A program made the translations under genes and the position numbers. Below, one piece after another: positions 8,511 to 18,039 of a DNA stretch of 64,000 nt (position 1 is the first letter of the stretch; the number at the start of each line of letters is the position of its first letter). Source of the stretch: Ensifer adhaerens (GTDB lineage: Bacteria > Pseudomonadota > Alphaproteobacteria > Rhizobiales > Rhizobiaceae); the NCBI GenBank assembly GCA_900215285.1, contig OCMG01000004.1:1049501-1113500 (forward strand), read 5' to 3'. Below the pieces are notes generated by a model, which saw only the letters and a program-made list of their open reading frames with translations, was not told the origin of the DNA and did no database searches.

Positions 8511-11127
8511 TGACGATCCTTTGCGGTACGACGACGATCTTCTTAGGCGTAGCGCCGGCGAGCGCGCTGACGACGAAGTCCAGCGCCATGACGGCGGTCT
8601 CGACGTCACTCTGAGACGCGTCGCGCGCGATTGTCAATTCGCCACGCTTCTTCCCATTGACCTGAACGGGAAGCGTCACCGTGTTCTCAACGACGAGACT
8701 TTCCAGATAGGCCGGCCACGGAGCGTTGGAGACGAGGTCGGTGCATCCGATCTCCTTCCAGCATTCTTCGGCAAGATGGGGCATGATCGGGGCGAAAAGC
8801 TGGACGAGGATCTGCGTGGCTTCGCGCAGGGCACCAGCAAAGGCGTCATCCACCGTTTCGTTGGCGGCTTTGGTCAGCGGCGCTGCAAGGGCATTTACGA
8901 GCTCGTAGATGCGCGCCACGGCCTTGTTGAAGCCGAGGCGGTTATAGTCATTGGCGACAGCCTGAAGGGCCTTGTGAGCCGCCTGTGATACCGGCAGCGC
9001 ATCGCCTGACGTTGCAGGGGTCGGGTTCACGCCGCGCAAGGACGGAGCAGCCTCGGAGATCAAGCGCCAGATGCGCTGGACGAAACGATGGGCCGCTTCC
9101 ACGCCTGATTCGGTCCAGATCACGTCGCGTTCTGGTGGCGAGTCGGAAAGCATGAAGAAGCGGGCGGTGTCGGCACCATAGGATGCGATGATATCATCGG
9201 GATCGACGACATTCTTTTTCGACTTCGACATCTTTTCAATCGAGCCGATCGTCACTTCTTCGCCGGATTCGACATGGAACGCGCGACGAACGCCATCGGA
9301 TTCCTCCAGACGGATTTCGGAAGGCTGGATCCATGTTCCGTTGCTGCCTTCGCCGATCTTGTAGGTTTCATGCACGACCATGCCCTGCGTGAAGAGACCC
9401 TTGAAGGGCTCCTTCAGGTTCACATGTCCGGTTTCGCGCATGGCGCGGGTGAAGAAGCGGGAATAGAGCAGATGGAGGATCGCATGCTCGATGCCGCCGA
9501 TATACTGGTCGACCGGCAGCCAGGCGTCGGCCGTCTCGGTAATGACGGGTTCGTCGGCATGCGGTGCGGTGAAGCGGGCGAAGTACCAGGACGAATCGAC
9601 AAACGTGTCCATCGTGTCCGTCTCGCGGCGCGCGTCCTTGCCGCAATGCGGGCATTTCACGTTGCGCCAGGTCGGATGACGGTCGAGCGGATTGCCCGGC
9701 TTGTCGAAATTGATGTCGTCGGGCAGCTGGACCGGCAGGTCCTTCTTCGGCACGGGGACCACGCCGCAGTCATCGCAATGGATGACGGGGATGGGGCAGC
9801 CCCAATAGCGCTGGCGTGAAATGCCCCAGTCGCGCAGACGGAAGTTCACCTTGCGCTCTGCCTGCGGCTTGCCGCCCAGCAGCGTTGCGCTCAGGCGGTC
9901 GGCGACTTCCTGGAAGGCATCGGTCGTGGACTTGCCGTTGAGGAAGCGCGAATTGATCATCACGCCGTCGCCATCATAAGCCGTGTCACCGACCGTGAAG
10001 CTCGCAGCGTCTGCGCCTTCCGGCATGACGACTGGAACGACAGGCAGATCGTATTTGCGGGCGAAGTCAAGGTCGCGCTGGTCGCCGGAGGGGCAGCCGA
10101 AGATCGCGCCGGTGCCGTAGTCCATCAGCACGAAATTGGCGACATAGACCGGCAGTTCCCAAGCGGGGTCAAAGGGATGACGGACCTTCACGCCCGTATC
10201 CATGCCCTTCTTTTCAGCAGTTTCGAGTGCTGCCAGCGACGTGCCGGCGCGGCGGCATTCCTCGGCGAACTCGGCAACGGCCGGATTGCCGACGGCGACG
10301 TATTTTGCCAGCGGATGGTCGGCTGCAATCGCCAGGAAAGACGCGCCGAACAGCGTGTCCGGGCGTGTCGTATAAACGGTGACGTCACGGAATTCTTCCG
10401 GCAGTTCATTGCCGACTGTTTCCCAGCGCAGCGTCAGACCTTCGGAGCGGCCGATCCAGTTCTTCTGCATCAGCCGAACCTTTTCCGGCCACTGGTCGAG
10501 TTCGTCCAGCGAATCGAGCAGATCCTGCGAAAAATCGGTGATCTTGAAGAACCATTGCGTCAGTTCGCGCTGTTCCACCAGCGCGCCGGAACGCCAGCCG
10601 CGGCCGTCGATGACCTGCTCGTTAGCCAGAACGGTCTGGTCGACCGGGTCCCAGTTGACCTTCGACTGCTTGCGGTAGACGAGGCCCTTTTCCAGGAAGT
10701 CGAGGAAGAGGCTCTGCTGGCGCTGATAATATTCCACGTCGCAGGTGGCGAATTCACGCGACCAGTCGAGTGACAGGCCCATGGATTTCAGCTGGCCGCG
10801 CATGGTGGCGATGTTGGCGTAGGTCCATTCCTTGGGATGAATCTTGTTCTGCATGGCGGCGTTTTCGGCCGGCATGCCGAAGGCGTCCCACCCCATCGGG
10901 TGCAGAACGTTATAGCCGCGTGCCCGCTTGTAGCGCGCCACGACGTCGCCCATGGCGTAGTTGCGCACATGGCCCATATGGATGCGGCCCGACGGATAGG
11001 GGAACATCTCGAGCACGTAATATTTGTCGCGCGGATCGTCGTTGTCGGTTTTGAAAATTGCGCGCTGGTTCCAATCCGCCTGCCAGCGGGGTTCGACATC
11101 GCGCGGATTATAGCGTTCTGAGGCCAT
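8497..11127 (-). CDS. leuS: Leucyl-tRNA synthetase
   Basis: Class I aminoacyl-tRNA synthetase charging tRNA-Leu. It is 876 residues, near the usual bacterial length. The HIGH-type motif HMGH is at residues 50-53 ([14 protein letters not shown]), the connective-peptide editing domain follows ([12 protein letters not shown]), there is a [11 protein letters not shown] zinc-ribbon-like segment, [14 protein letters not shown], and the KMSKS motif ([13 protein letters not shown]). The C-terminal tRNA-binding domain is intact. It is the first gene of the minus-strand leuS-lptE-holA unit. Confidence 0.98.
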   Translation of the reverse strand: MASERYNPRDVEPRWQADWNQRAIFKTDNDDPRDKYYVLEMFPYPSGRIHMGHVRNYAMGDVVARYKRARGYNVLHPMGWDAFGMPAENAAMQNKIHPKEWTYANIATMRGQLKSMGLSLDWSREFATCDVEYYQRQQSLFLDFLEKGLVYRKQSKVNWDPVDQTVLANEQVIDGRGWRSGALVEQRELTQWFFKITDFSQDLLDSLDELDQWPEKVRLMQKNWIGRSEGLTLRWETVGNELPEEFRDVTVYTTRPDTLFGASFLAIAADHPLAKYVAVGNPAVAEFAEECRRAGTSLAALETAEKKGMDTGVKVRHPFDPAWELPVYVANFVLMDYGTGAIFGCPSGDQRDLDFARKYDLPVVPVVMPEGADAASFTVGDTAYDGDGVMINSRFLNGKSTTDAFQEVADRLSATLLGGKPQAERKVNFRLRDWGISRQRYWGCPIPVIHCDDCGVVPVPKKDLPVQLPDDINFDKPGNPLDRHPTWRNVKCPHCGKDARRETDTMDTFVDSSWYFARFTAPHADEPVITETADAWLPVDQYIGGIEHAILHLLYSRFFTRAMRETGHVNLKEPFKGLFTQGMVVHETYKIGEGSNGTWIQPSEIRLEESDGVRRAFHVESGEEVTIGSIEKMSKSKKNVVDPDDIIASYGADTARFFMLSDSPPERDVIWTESGVEAAHRFVQRIWRLISEAAPSLRGVNPTPATSGDALPVSQAAHKALQAVANDYNRLGFNKAVARIYELVNALAAPLTKAANETVDDAFAGALREATQILVQLFAPIMPHLAEECWKEIGCTDLVSNAPWPAYLESLVVENTVTLPVQVNGKKRGELTIARDASQSDVETAVMALDFVVSALAGATPKKIVVVPQRIVNVVV

Positions 11128-11314
11128 GATTCGACTGTTCCGGATAGATCAAGAATTGGGCCGACCTTCATCACGAATTGCCTGAAGCGTCAAGTTTTTC
11201 GGGCATTTCGATAAGGTGCGGGATGGTTGAGCCGAAAAAAGGAACAGGATCGGAGTTCCAAATTCGCCTGGCCCGTCATAAATGGGTGCTGAGGCAGGCA
11301 AAGGGAAGTGTGGC

Positions 11315-11992
11315 ATGGAACTCCAGGATAGGCTGAACGCCGTGAAGGCGGAAATCGCGAAGGCGGAAAAGACAGCAGGCCGCCCGGTGGGCTCGGCCAC
11401 GCTGGTGGCCGTTTCGAAGACATTCGAGGCCGGGGAGATCCGTCCAGCGCTGGAAGCCGGGCAGCGTGTCTTCGGCGAGAACAAGGTCCAGGAGGCTAAG
11501 GCGAAATGGCCGGGCCTGCGCGAAGCCTTTTCCGGTATCGAGTTGCATCTGATCGGGCCGCTGCAATCCAACAAGGCGGGCGACGCCGTCGCGCTCTTCG
11601 ATGTGATCGAAACGATCGACCGCGAAAAGATCGCCCGCGCGATTGCCGACGAGATGGCGAAACAGGGCCGCCGGCCTGAGCTTTATGTGCAGGTGAATAC
11701 CGGGCTAGAGCCGCAAAAGGCGGGCATCGCACCGGATGACACGGCTGATTTCGTCACATTCTGCCGGGACGAATTGTCGCTTCCCGTGGTCGGCCTCATG
11801 TGCATCCCGCCAGCGGATGAAAATCCTGGACCGCATTTCGCGCTTCTCGCCAAGCTTGCCGGTAAATGCGGGCTTTCGAAGCTGTCCATGGGCATGTCGT
11901 CGGACTACCAGACGGCCATCGAATTCGGTGCGACGAGTGTCCGTGTCGGTTCTGCCATATTCGGAAACCGCGCCTATCAGCAGAACGCATAG
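11315..11992 (+). CDS. Pyridoxal-phosphate homeostasis protein, YggS/PROSC family
   Basis: Single-domain alanine-racemase-fold PLP-binding protein that buffers cellular PLP; it has no known catalytic reaction. The 225 residues include the PLP lysine at about 35 (LVAVSKT), the FGENKVQEAKAKW segment and HLIGPLQSNKA, and end with GSAIFGNRAY. The start at 11315 has a purine-rich ribosome binding site (AAGGGAAG) 5-7 bp upstream; an in-frame ATG at 11282 lacks one. Its promoter shares the 187-bp region with the divergent leuS. Confidence 0.93.
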   Translation: MELQDRLNAVKAEIAKAEKTAGRPVGSATLVAVSKTFEAGEIRPALEAGQRVFGENKVQEAKAKWPGLREAFSGIELHLIGPLQSNKAGDAVALFDVIETIDREKIARAIADEMAKQGRRPELYVQVNTGLEPQKAGIAPDDTADFVTFCRDELSLPVVGLMCIPPADENPGPHFALLAKLAGKCGLSKLSMGMSSDYQTAIEFGATSVRVGSAIFGNRAYQQNA

Positions 11993-12094
11993 TTATTTGT
12001 GCATTCATTGGCCTTTTGTCGGGGTTCTTTGACGCTTCTGCGTCCGGTAGACTTCTTCCCCTGAAGCGCGGCTGGGAACGCGCCGGGAGGAATC

Positions 12095-14008
12095 ATGCGT
12101 CAGGGATATGAGGCCGCCTATGCGGCGTGGAAAACCGATCCGGAAGCTTTCTGGATTCGGCAGGCAGAAGCGATAGACTGGTTCGAGAAGCCGACGGCAG
12201 CCTTCGATGCGTCAGCCGGCGTTTACGGACGCTGGTTTCCGGATGGTGTGACGAACACCTGCCACAACGCGCTTGACCGCCATGTTCAGGCGGGTCTTGG
12301 CGACCGGAACGCCTTCGTGATCGAAAGCCCGATTACGGGCCGGTCTTCGGCAATCACCTATGCGGAGGCGCTGGCTGAGGTAAAGGCAATTGCGCTTGCC
12401 ATGCGGTCGCTCGGCGTCGAGAAGGGGGATCGCGTCATCATCTACATGCCGATGATCCTGCAGGCTGTGCTTTCGATGCTGGCTTGCGCGCGTCTTGGCG
12501 CGGTGCATTCCGTCGTCTTTGGAGGCTTTGCCGGACCGGAACTGGCGACCCGCATCGACGATAGCAAGGCGAAGCTGATCGTGTCGGCCAGTTGCGGCAT
12601 CGAGCCGGGGCGCGTGGTGCCATATAAGCCCATGCTGGATGAGGCGATCGAACTCGCCAATCATAAGCCGGCAGCCTGTCTGCTTTACCAGCGGACGGAA
12701 TTGTCCGCACCGCTGACCGAAGGGCTCGATCACGATTTCGACGCGCTGGTTGCGAAACATCGCGGCGGCGAGATCGAATGCGTGCCGGTCGCAGCGACTG
12801 ATCCGCTTTACGTGCTCTACACGTCCGGCACGACCGGGCAGCCCAAAGGGGTCGTGCGCGATAATGGCGGCCATCTCGTTGCGCTGCACTGGACCATGCG
12901 CAATTTTTACGGTGTGAAGCCCGGCGAAACCTTCTGGGCGGCCTCCGATATCGGCTGGGTCGTCGGTCATTCCTATATCGTCTATGGGCCGCTGATCTCC
13001 GGCAATACATCCGTGCTTTTCGAAGGCAAGCCGATCGGTACGCCCGATGCCGGGACGTTCTGGCGGGTGATCCAGAAGCATTCCGTCACCGCCTTCTTCA
13101 CGGCGCCGACGGCGTTTCGCGCCATCCGAAAGGAAGACCCGACGGGCGCCTTCCTGAAGGACATTCCGATGCCGTCGCTGCGAACCCTGTTCCTGGCGGG
13201 CGAGCGGGCAGATCCCGATACGATCAAGTGGGCGGAAGAACATCTGAAAGTGCCCGTGGTCGACCATTGGTGGCAGACTGAAACGGGCTGGGTGATTGCC
13301 GGCAACCCCGCAGGGCTCGGTTTGCTGCCGGTCAAGTACGGTTCGCCGACCGTGCCGATGCCGGGCTATGACGTGCAGGTTCTCGATGATGCTGGTCACG
13401 CCGTTCCCGCCGGCACGCTGGGCAATGTCGTCGTGAAACTTCCCCTGCCCCCCGGCAGCCTGCCGACGCTGTGGAATGCTGACGAGCGTTTCCGGCACGC
13501 CTATCTTGAGGAGTTTCCGGGTTACTATAAGACAGCCGATGCCGGCTATATCGATGAGGACGGCTATCTCTTCATCATGGCGCGCACCGACGATATCATC
13601 AATTGCGCTGGCCATCGTCTGTCGACTGGGGCGATGGAGGAAGTCTGCGCCAGCCATCCTGATGTGGCGGAGGCCGCCGTCATTGGCGTGCAGGATGACA
13701 TCAAGGGTCAGGTGCCCTGCGGCTTCCTGGTGCTGAACAGCGGTGTAACGAAGCCTGAGCGGACGATCGAGAAGGAAGTGATCGATCTCGTGCGCCATCA
13801 CATCGGCCCCGTTGCTGCCTTCAAACTGGCGACCTGCGTCAAGCGCCTGCCGAAAACCCGGTCCGGCAAGGTGCTGCGCGGGACGATGCAGAAGATCGCC
13901 GACGGGGAGACCTGGAAGATGCCGGCGACCATCGAGGACCCGGCGGTGCTGGGCGAAATCGAGGCGGCGCTCAAGGCGCATGGCCTGCCGCATCCGCACG
14001 TCCTGTAG
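12095..14008 (+). CDS. prpE: Propionyl-CoA synthetase-like acyl-CoA synthetase (PrpE/ACSS3 type)
   Basis: AMP-forming acid:CoA ligase activating a short-chain acid, most likely propionate. The 637-residue protein has the adenylation motif LYTSGTTGQPKGVVRDNGGH, the ACS-type WWQTETGW, and the C-terminal PKTRSGKVLRG containing the lysine that is acetylated in this family. PrpE/ACSS3-type features are the ACS N-terminal domain beginning YEAAYAAWKTDPEAFW and the C-terminal NCAGHRLSTGAMEEV. It differs clearly from the true acs gene at 15138. GGGAGG lies just upstream of the ATG. Acetate or butyrate as substrates cannot be excluded from sequence alone. Confidence 0.85.
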   Translation: MRQGYEAAYAAWKTDPEAFWIRQAEAIDWFEKPTAAFDASAGVYGRWFPDGVTNTCHNALDRHVQAGLGDRNAFVIESPITGRSSAITYAEALAEVKAIALAMRSLGVEKGDRVIIYMPMILQAVLSMLACARLGAVHSVVFGGFAGPELATRIDDSKAKLIVSASCGIEPGRVVPYKPMLDEAIELANHKPAACLLYQRTELSAPLTEGLDHDFDALVAKHRGGEIECVPVAATDPLYVLYTSGTTGQPKGVVRDNGGHLVALHWTMRNFYGVKPGETFWAASDIGWVVGHSYIVYGPLISGNTSVLFEGKPIGTPDAGTFWRVIQKHSVTAFFTAPTAFRAIRKEDPTGAFLKDIPMPSLRTLFLAGERADPDTIKWAEEHLKVPVVDHWWQTETGWVIAGNPAGLGLLPVKYGSPTVPMPGYDVQVLDDAGHAVPAGTLGNVVVKLPLPPGSLPTLWNADERFRHAYLEEFPGYYKTADAGYIDEDGYLFIMARTDDIINCAGHRLSTGAMEEVCASHPDVAEAAVIGVQDDIKGQVPCGFLVLNSGVTKPERTIEKEVIDLVRHHIGPVAAFKLATCVKRLPKTRSGKVLRGTMQKIADGETWKMPATIEDPAVLGEIEAALKAHGLPHPHVL

Positions 14009-14038
14009 GAATGTCTTGTAAGAACGGACGCACGCTCG

Positions 14039-14052
14039 GTTTCACGTGAATC
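14039..14052. promoter_or_regulatory. Degenerate parS-like site (13 of 14)
   Basis: GTTTCACGTGAATC differs from the 14-bp parS palindrome at one position. It is intergenic, between the prpE stop and its terminator, about 9.5 kb from the canonical parS at 4566. Confidence 0.6.
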
Positions 14053-14072
14053 AGCCTCCTTCAGCCAACAAA

Positions 14073-14100
14073 AAACCCGGCTCGATGGCCGGGTTTCTTT
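14073..14100 (+). terminator. Rho-independent terminator after prpE
   Basis: AAACCCGGC (14073-14081) pairs with GCCGGGTTT (14088-14096), followed by CTTTT. The complementary A-run on the other side means it can also serve the convergent trcR. Confidence 0.88.
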
Positions 14101-14120
14101 TCTCAGTGCTGCAGAACAGC

Positions 14121-14822
14121 TCAGAAATTGTCGTCGTCTTCGTCGTCGTTGCGGGTCGATTTGAGCGATTTGAGCTTGGCGAAAACGGCATCCGCGTCGA
14201 GCGACTTTTCTTCCGGCTGCTCGTCGCCGTAAGGGTAGCGTTCGGTTTCGCGCGCCGGCTGCAGCGTCGCGCCGAGTTCTTCTGCTGTTGGTAGCGGACG
14301 GCCCTTGGCGGCCTTTTCGACTTCGAGGTCGAGGTCGATCTGCGAGCAGAGGCCGAGCGTGACCGGGTCCATGGCGGCAAGGTTTGCCGAGTTCCAGTGG
14401 GTGCGCTCGCGGATCTGCTGGATGGTCGACTTGGTCGTGCCGACGAGACGCGAAATCTGCGCGTCCTTCAGTTCCGGATGGTTGCGAACGAGCCAGAGAA
14501 TGGCGTTCGGGCGGTCCTGACGCTTGGAGACCGGCGTGTAACGCGGACCCTTGCGCTTGGATTCGGGCACGCGAACCTTCGGGTCCGAGAGCTTCAGCTT
14601 ATGCGCCGGATTGGCTTCGGCGCGGGCGATTTCCTCGCGCGACAGTTGGCCGGTGGAGATCGGATCGAGGCCCTTGATGCCCTGAGCGCTTTCGCCGTCG
14701 GCGATGGCTTTCACTTCAAGCGGATGCAGCTTGCAGAACTGTGCAATCTGCTCGAAAGACAGGGCAGTATTGTCGACAAGCCAGACGGCGGTCGCCTTGG
14801 GCATCAGCAATTGTTGGGCCAT
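14121..14822 (-). CDS. trcR: DUF1013 protein, TrcR-type cell-cycle transcription regulator
   Basis: This DUF1013 protein is conserved across Alphaproteobacteria. In Caulobacter the member TrcR associates with RNA polymerase and supports cell-cycle gene expression; the role here is by homology. The 233-residue protein has an N-terminal helical segment (LPKATAVWLVDN equivalent), a basic middle, and a HTH-like stretch at about 110-145 (NAILWLVRNHPELKDAQISR, then GTTKSTIQQIRERTHWNS). It ends in an acidic tail NDDEDDDNF. It is transcribed divergently from acs with a 315-bp intergenic region holding an 18-bp palindrome. Confidence 0.85.
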   Translation of the reverse strand: MAQQLLMPKATAVWLVDNTALSFEQIAQFCKLHPLEVKAIADGESAQGIKGLDPISTGQLSREEIARAEANPAHKLKLSDPKVRVPESKRKGPRYTPVSKRQDRPNAILWLVRNHPELKDAQISRLVGTTKSTIQQIRERTHWNSANLAAMDPVTLGLCSQIDLDLEVEKAAKGRPLPTAEELGATLQPARETERYPYGDEQPEEKSLDADAVFAKLKSLKSTRNDDEDDDNF

Positions 14823-15137
14823 GCATAGAGTCCTTCAGTCGTCCGCGCCGGTGTCGCGGGCCGTGGTAGTACCACTCATGATTTCCGGGATATGGAAATT
14901 CGTATAGCCGTTTTGGCGCAGAATTGCAATTCTGCTTCCGACAAATGACCAAAGTCGCATTGATAGCTTGATTTTAGATGATAAAACTCGTTTTCAACGG
15001 GTCGGAGGTGCCCGTCGCTGAGGTGGAGGCTTCAATTCAAGTATCCGGTTCAGCAACAGGATTTCGCGTGATGCCCAACGGGGCTGTCGGGAGACGGCGG
15101 GGCAATCACGTTCGTGAGAAGTTTCGGAGGAGCGTTC
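14823..15137. other. Divergent promoter region between trcR and acs
   Basis: No gene is supported in these 315 bases. It must hold the promoters of both flanking genes. Visible features are the 18-bp palindrome at 14918-14935, an AT-rich stretch at about 14960-14995, and the acs Shine-Dalgarno GGAGGAG at 15127-15133. Confidence 0.7.
14918..14935. promoter_or_regulatory. 18-bp perfect palindrome, candidate operator
   Basis: GCAGAATTGCAATTCTGC is a perfect inverted repeat with no spacer, 96 bp upstream of the trcR start and 203 bp upstream of the acs start. The size and symmetry suit a dimeric regulator. The regulator is unknown; its ATTGCAAT core resembles the TTTGCAAA motifs reported for short-chain acyl-CoA regulators of Alphaproteobacteria, but this is only a resemblance. 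Confidence 0.5.
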
Positions 15138-17090
15138 ATGTCAGGCACGACCTATCCCGTATTGAAGACCGCGAAGTCGCGGACCTTGATCGACAATGAC
15201 AAGTATCTGAAGTGGTACAAGGAAAGCTCCGACAATCCGGAGAAATTCTGGGCCAAGCACGGGACCCGGATCGACTGGTTCAAGCCTTTCACCAAGGTGA
15301 AGAACACGTCGTTCACCGGCAAGGTTTCGATCAAGTGGTTCGAGGACGGGATTACCAACGTCGCCTATAACTGCATCGACCGCCACCTGGTGTCGCGTGG
15401 CGATCAGGTCGCCATCATCTGGGAAGGTGACAACCCTTACGACGACAAGAAGATCACCTATCGCGAGCTTTACGATCAGGTCTGCCGCCTTTCCAATGTG
15501 CTGAAGTCTAACGGCGTCAAGAAGGGTGACCGCGTCACCATCTACATGCCGATGATCCCCGAAGCCGCCTACGCAATGCTTGCCTGCGCGCGCATCGGTG
15601 CCATCCATTCGATCGTCTTCGGTGGCTTCTCTCCTGACGCGCTTGCCGGCCGCATCATCGACTGCCAGTCGACCTTCGTCATTACGGCCGATGAGGGGCT
15701 GCGCGGCGGCAAAACGATCCCGCTGAAGCACAATACCGACCTCGCCATCGATATTGCCTCGCGGTCCGGCGTCGAGGTGGAGAACGTTCTTGTCGTCCGC
15801 CGGACTGGCGGCAAGGTCGAATGGTTTGACACGCGCGACATCTGGTATCATGAGGCGACGAAAGCCGCGAAGCCCGACTGCCCGCCGGCGAAGATGAAGG
15901 CGGAAGATCCGCTCTTTATCCTCTATACATCCGGCTCCACCGGCAAGCCGAAGGGCGTGCTGCACACGACGGGTGGCTATCTCGTCTATGCCTCGATGAC
16001 GCATCAATATGTCTTCGACTACCAGGACGGCGATATCTACTGGTGCACGGCGGATGTTGGGTGGGTGACCGGCCATTCCTATATCGTCTATGGGCCGCTT
16101 GCGAATGGCGCGACGACGCTGATGTTCGAAGGCGTGCCGAATTATCCGGATGCCGGGCGCTTCTGGGACGTGGTCGACAAGCACAAGGTCAACATCTTCT
16201 ATACGGCCCCGACAGCGATCCGTGCATTGATGGGTGCCGGGGATCAATTCGTGAAACGCTCCTCGCGTTCGTCGCTGCGCACCATGGGTTCCGTCGGCGA
16301 GCCGATCAATCCGGAAGCCTGGGAATGGTATTACAACGTGGTAGGCGACAAGCGCTGCCCGATCGTCGATACGTGGTGGCAGACGGAAACCGGCGGCATC
16401 ATGATCACGCCCCTGCCCGGCGCGACAGACCTGAAACCGGGCTCGGCGACACGACCCTTCTTCGGCGTCAAGCCGCAGCTGGTCGATTCGGAAGGCAAGG
16501 TTCTCGACGGCGCCACCGACGGCAATCTCTGCATCACCGATTCCTGGCCGGGTCAGGCGCGCACGGTCTATGGCGACCATGAGCGGTTCATCCAGACCTA
16601 CTTCTCCACCTACAAGGGCAAGTATTTCACCGGCGACGGCTGCCGCCGCGATGAAGACGGCTTTTACTGGATCACCGGTCGCGTCGACGACGTGATCAAC
16701 GTATCCGGCCACCGCATGGGCACGGCGGAAGTGGAATCGGCGCTGGTGTCGCATGACGCCGTGTCGGAAGCCGCCGTCGTCGGCTATCCGCACGATCTCA
16801 AGGGTCAGGGCATCTACTGCTATGTGACCTTGATGGTGGGCCACGAGGGCAGCGAGCAGCTGCGCAAGGACCTCGTCGCCCATGTGCGCAAGGAGATCGG
16901 GCCGATCGCCTCGCCGGACAAGATCCAGTTCGCACCCGGCCTGCCCAAGACCCGCTCGGGCAAGATCATGCGCCGCATCCTGCGCAAGATTGCCGAAGAC
17001 GATTTCGGATCGCTTGGCGATACATCGACGCTCGCCGATCCGACGGTGGTGGAAGACCTGATCGAGAACCGGCAGAACCGCAAGGGCTGA
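15138..17090 (+). CDS. acs: Acetyl-CoA synthetase
   Basis: AMP-forming enzyme converting acetate, ATP and CoA to acetyl-CoA. The 650-residue protein has the ACS N-terminal domain ([16 protein letters not shown]), the P-loop-like [28 protein letters not shown], and the C-terminal [16 protein letters not shown] with the regulatory lysine. I choose the ATG at 15138 because GGAGGAG lies 4-6 bp upstream; an in-frame ATG-containing extension begins at 15114. It ends 45 bp before a strong bidirectional hairpin. Confidence 0.97.
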   Translation: MSGTTYPVLKTAKSRTLIDNDKYLKWYKESSDNPEKFWAKHGTRIDWFKPFTKVKNTSFTGKVSIKWFEDGITNVAYNCIDRHLVSRGDQVAIIWEGDNPYDDKKITYRELYDQVCRLSNVLKSNGVKKGDRVTIYMPMIPEAAYAMLACARIGAIHSIVFGGFSPDALAGRIIDCQSTFVITADEGLRGGKTIPLKHNTDLAIDIASRSGVEVENVLVVRRTGGKVEWFDTRDIWYHEATKAAKPDCPPAKMKAEDPLFILYTSGSTGKPKGVLHTTGGYLVYASMTHQYVFDYQDGDIYWCTADVGWVTGHSYIVYGPLANGATTLMFEGVPNYPDAGRFWDVVDKHKVNIFYTAPTAIRALMGAGDQFVKRSSRSSLRTMGSVGEPINPEAWEWYYNVVGDKRCPIVDTWWQTETGGIMITPLPGATDLKPGSATRPFFGVKPQLVDSEGKVLDGATDGNLCITDSWPGQARTVYGDHERFIQTYFSTYKGKYFTGDGCRRDEDGFYWITGRVDDVINVSGHRMGTAEVESALVSHDAVSEAAVVGYPHDLKGQGIYCYVTLMVGHEGSEQLRKDLVAHVRKEIGPIASPDKIQFAPGLPKTRSGKIMRRILRKIAEDDFGSLGDTSTLADPTVVEDLIENRQNRKG

Positions 17091-17135
17091 TCGGTACCAC
17101 GGTCGAACTCCGAAAGACCCGACCCTTGTGAACTG

Positions 17136-17174
17136 CCCCCCCGAAAGTTGGACGCCCAACTTCGGGGGTTTTGC
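17136..17174. terminator. Terminator between convergent acs and nuclease genes
   Basis: A GC-rich stem, CCCCCGAAAGTTGG pairing with CCAACTTCGGGGG with one bulge and a short loop, is followed by TTTTGCATTT on the plus strand. It sits between the two convergent stop codons. Confidence 0.85.
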
Positions 17175-17179
17175 ATTTG

Positions 17180-17668
17180 TCACGACTGACAGAACGGATG
17201 ATCCTTGTGGCCGCCGTCGTAAGGCTGGACGAGGTTCTCGAGGATCAGCGTGCTTGCGGCATCCTCCCCGTCTTCCAGACCCAGATTGGCGACGACTCGG
17301 CCGAAATATTTATCGCCGCCGATATCAGTCAGCAGCACATGCTTCTGTCCCGTGAACATGCGGGAGAGGCGAGCTCTGGCCATCTGAGCCCTCGCCCTCT
17401 CGGCTTCGCATTTCGAATGAATTTCCGGTGCATCGATGCCCCGCAAGCGCACCAGCACGTCAATGCTCTGCTGCGGCCAGGGATAGGCGCGCACCTCCAC
17501 CGTATCGCCATCCAGCACACGCAGAACATCGGCCGCAATGGGGCCCCTGATTTGCCGCATGGCAAATTCAAAGGCCTCCACAGGCCGGGTCTGGGCCAGA
17601 AGAATCAATACGATGCTGATACTAGCGACGATTCGGAACATGAATAGGAATATATCCTTATTCATCAC
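17180..17668 (-). CDS. Secreted thermonuclease-like (SNase-fold) protein
   Basis: Small staphylococcal-nuclease homologue. The 162-residue protein has an N-terminal hydrophobic signal segment (FMFRIVASISIVLILLAQ) and probable cleavage after VEA, so it is likely periplasmic or secreted. SNase features are VLDGDTVEVRA, VRLRGIDAPEIHSKCEAERA (active-site Arg and Asp) and the KYFGRVVANL segment with the second catalytic-type Arg. Two adjacent Met codons (17668 and 17665) are possible starts. It lies 30 bp downstream of the SDH assembly factor gene on the same strand. The substrate is not known. Confidence 0.83.
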   Translation of the reverse strand: MMNKDIFLFMFRIVASISIVLILLAQTRPVEAFEFAMRQIRGPIAADVLRVLDGDTVEVRAYPWPQQSIDVLVRLRGIDAPEIHSKCEAERARAQMARARLSRMFTGQKHVLLTDIGGDKYFGRVVANLGLEDGEDAASTLILENLVQPYDGGHKDHPFCQS

Positions 17669-17698
17669 CGCTGAAAATAGGAATAATTACCGCTTCTC

Positions 17699-17917
17699 TC
17701 AAAAGTCGATGGCGCGGCCCTTGATTTCCCAGTCGCCGAAGCGAGCCGGGTCGGCGCCCCCACGCCCTCCGATCTCCCTTGGCGGTTGCGCCTGCTTTTC
17801 TGCCTGACGACGCGCCTCGGCTTCCGCAAGCGCGCGTTGCGCTGCGGGAGAAAGCTCCTTCTTCGGTTCCATCGGGGATTCTGCGGACATCTCTGCCGGC
17901 GCATGGTCGTCGTTCAT
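17699..17917 (-). CDS. DUF1674 protein, succinate dehydrogenase assembly factor 4 homologue
   Basis: The 72-residue protein is charged and low-complexity at the N-terminus (KKELSPAAQRALAEAEARR) and ends with the diagnostic DUF1674/SDHAF4 signature GGADPARFGDWEIKGRAIDF. In eukaryotes SDHAF4 protects flavinylated SdhA before assembly with SdhB; the bacterial role is inferred. A later in-frame ATG (MSAESPM, 17890) is an alternative start. No sdh genes are nearby. Confidence 0.88.
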   Translation of the reverse strand: MNDDHAPAEMSAESPMEPKKELSPAAQRALAEAEARRQAEKQAQPPREIGGRGGADPARFGDWEIKGRAIDF

Positions 17918-18039
17918 CGCAGTCTCGTGATATTGAACTCAAGGCGTCTGATATCCATCATATAAGGACATTTTTGCCGCAGCAAAAGGACTGGCACGGC
18001 CAATTCCTGCAGCTCGACGCGGCGTGACGAGGAACGACG

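Noticed and set aside
15141..17183. A 680-codon open frame antisense to acs
   Set aside because: Shadow of acs; covers the gene and its terminator and has no homology that I recognise.
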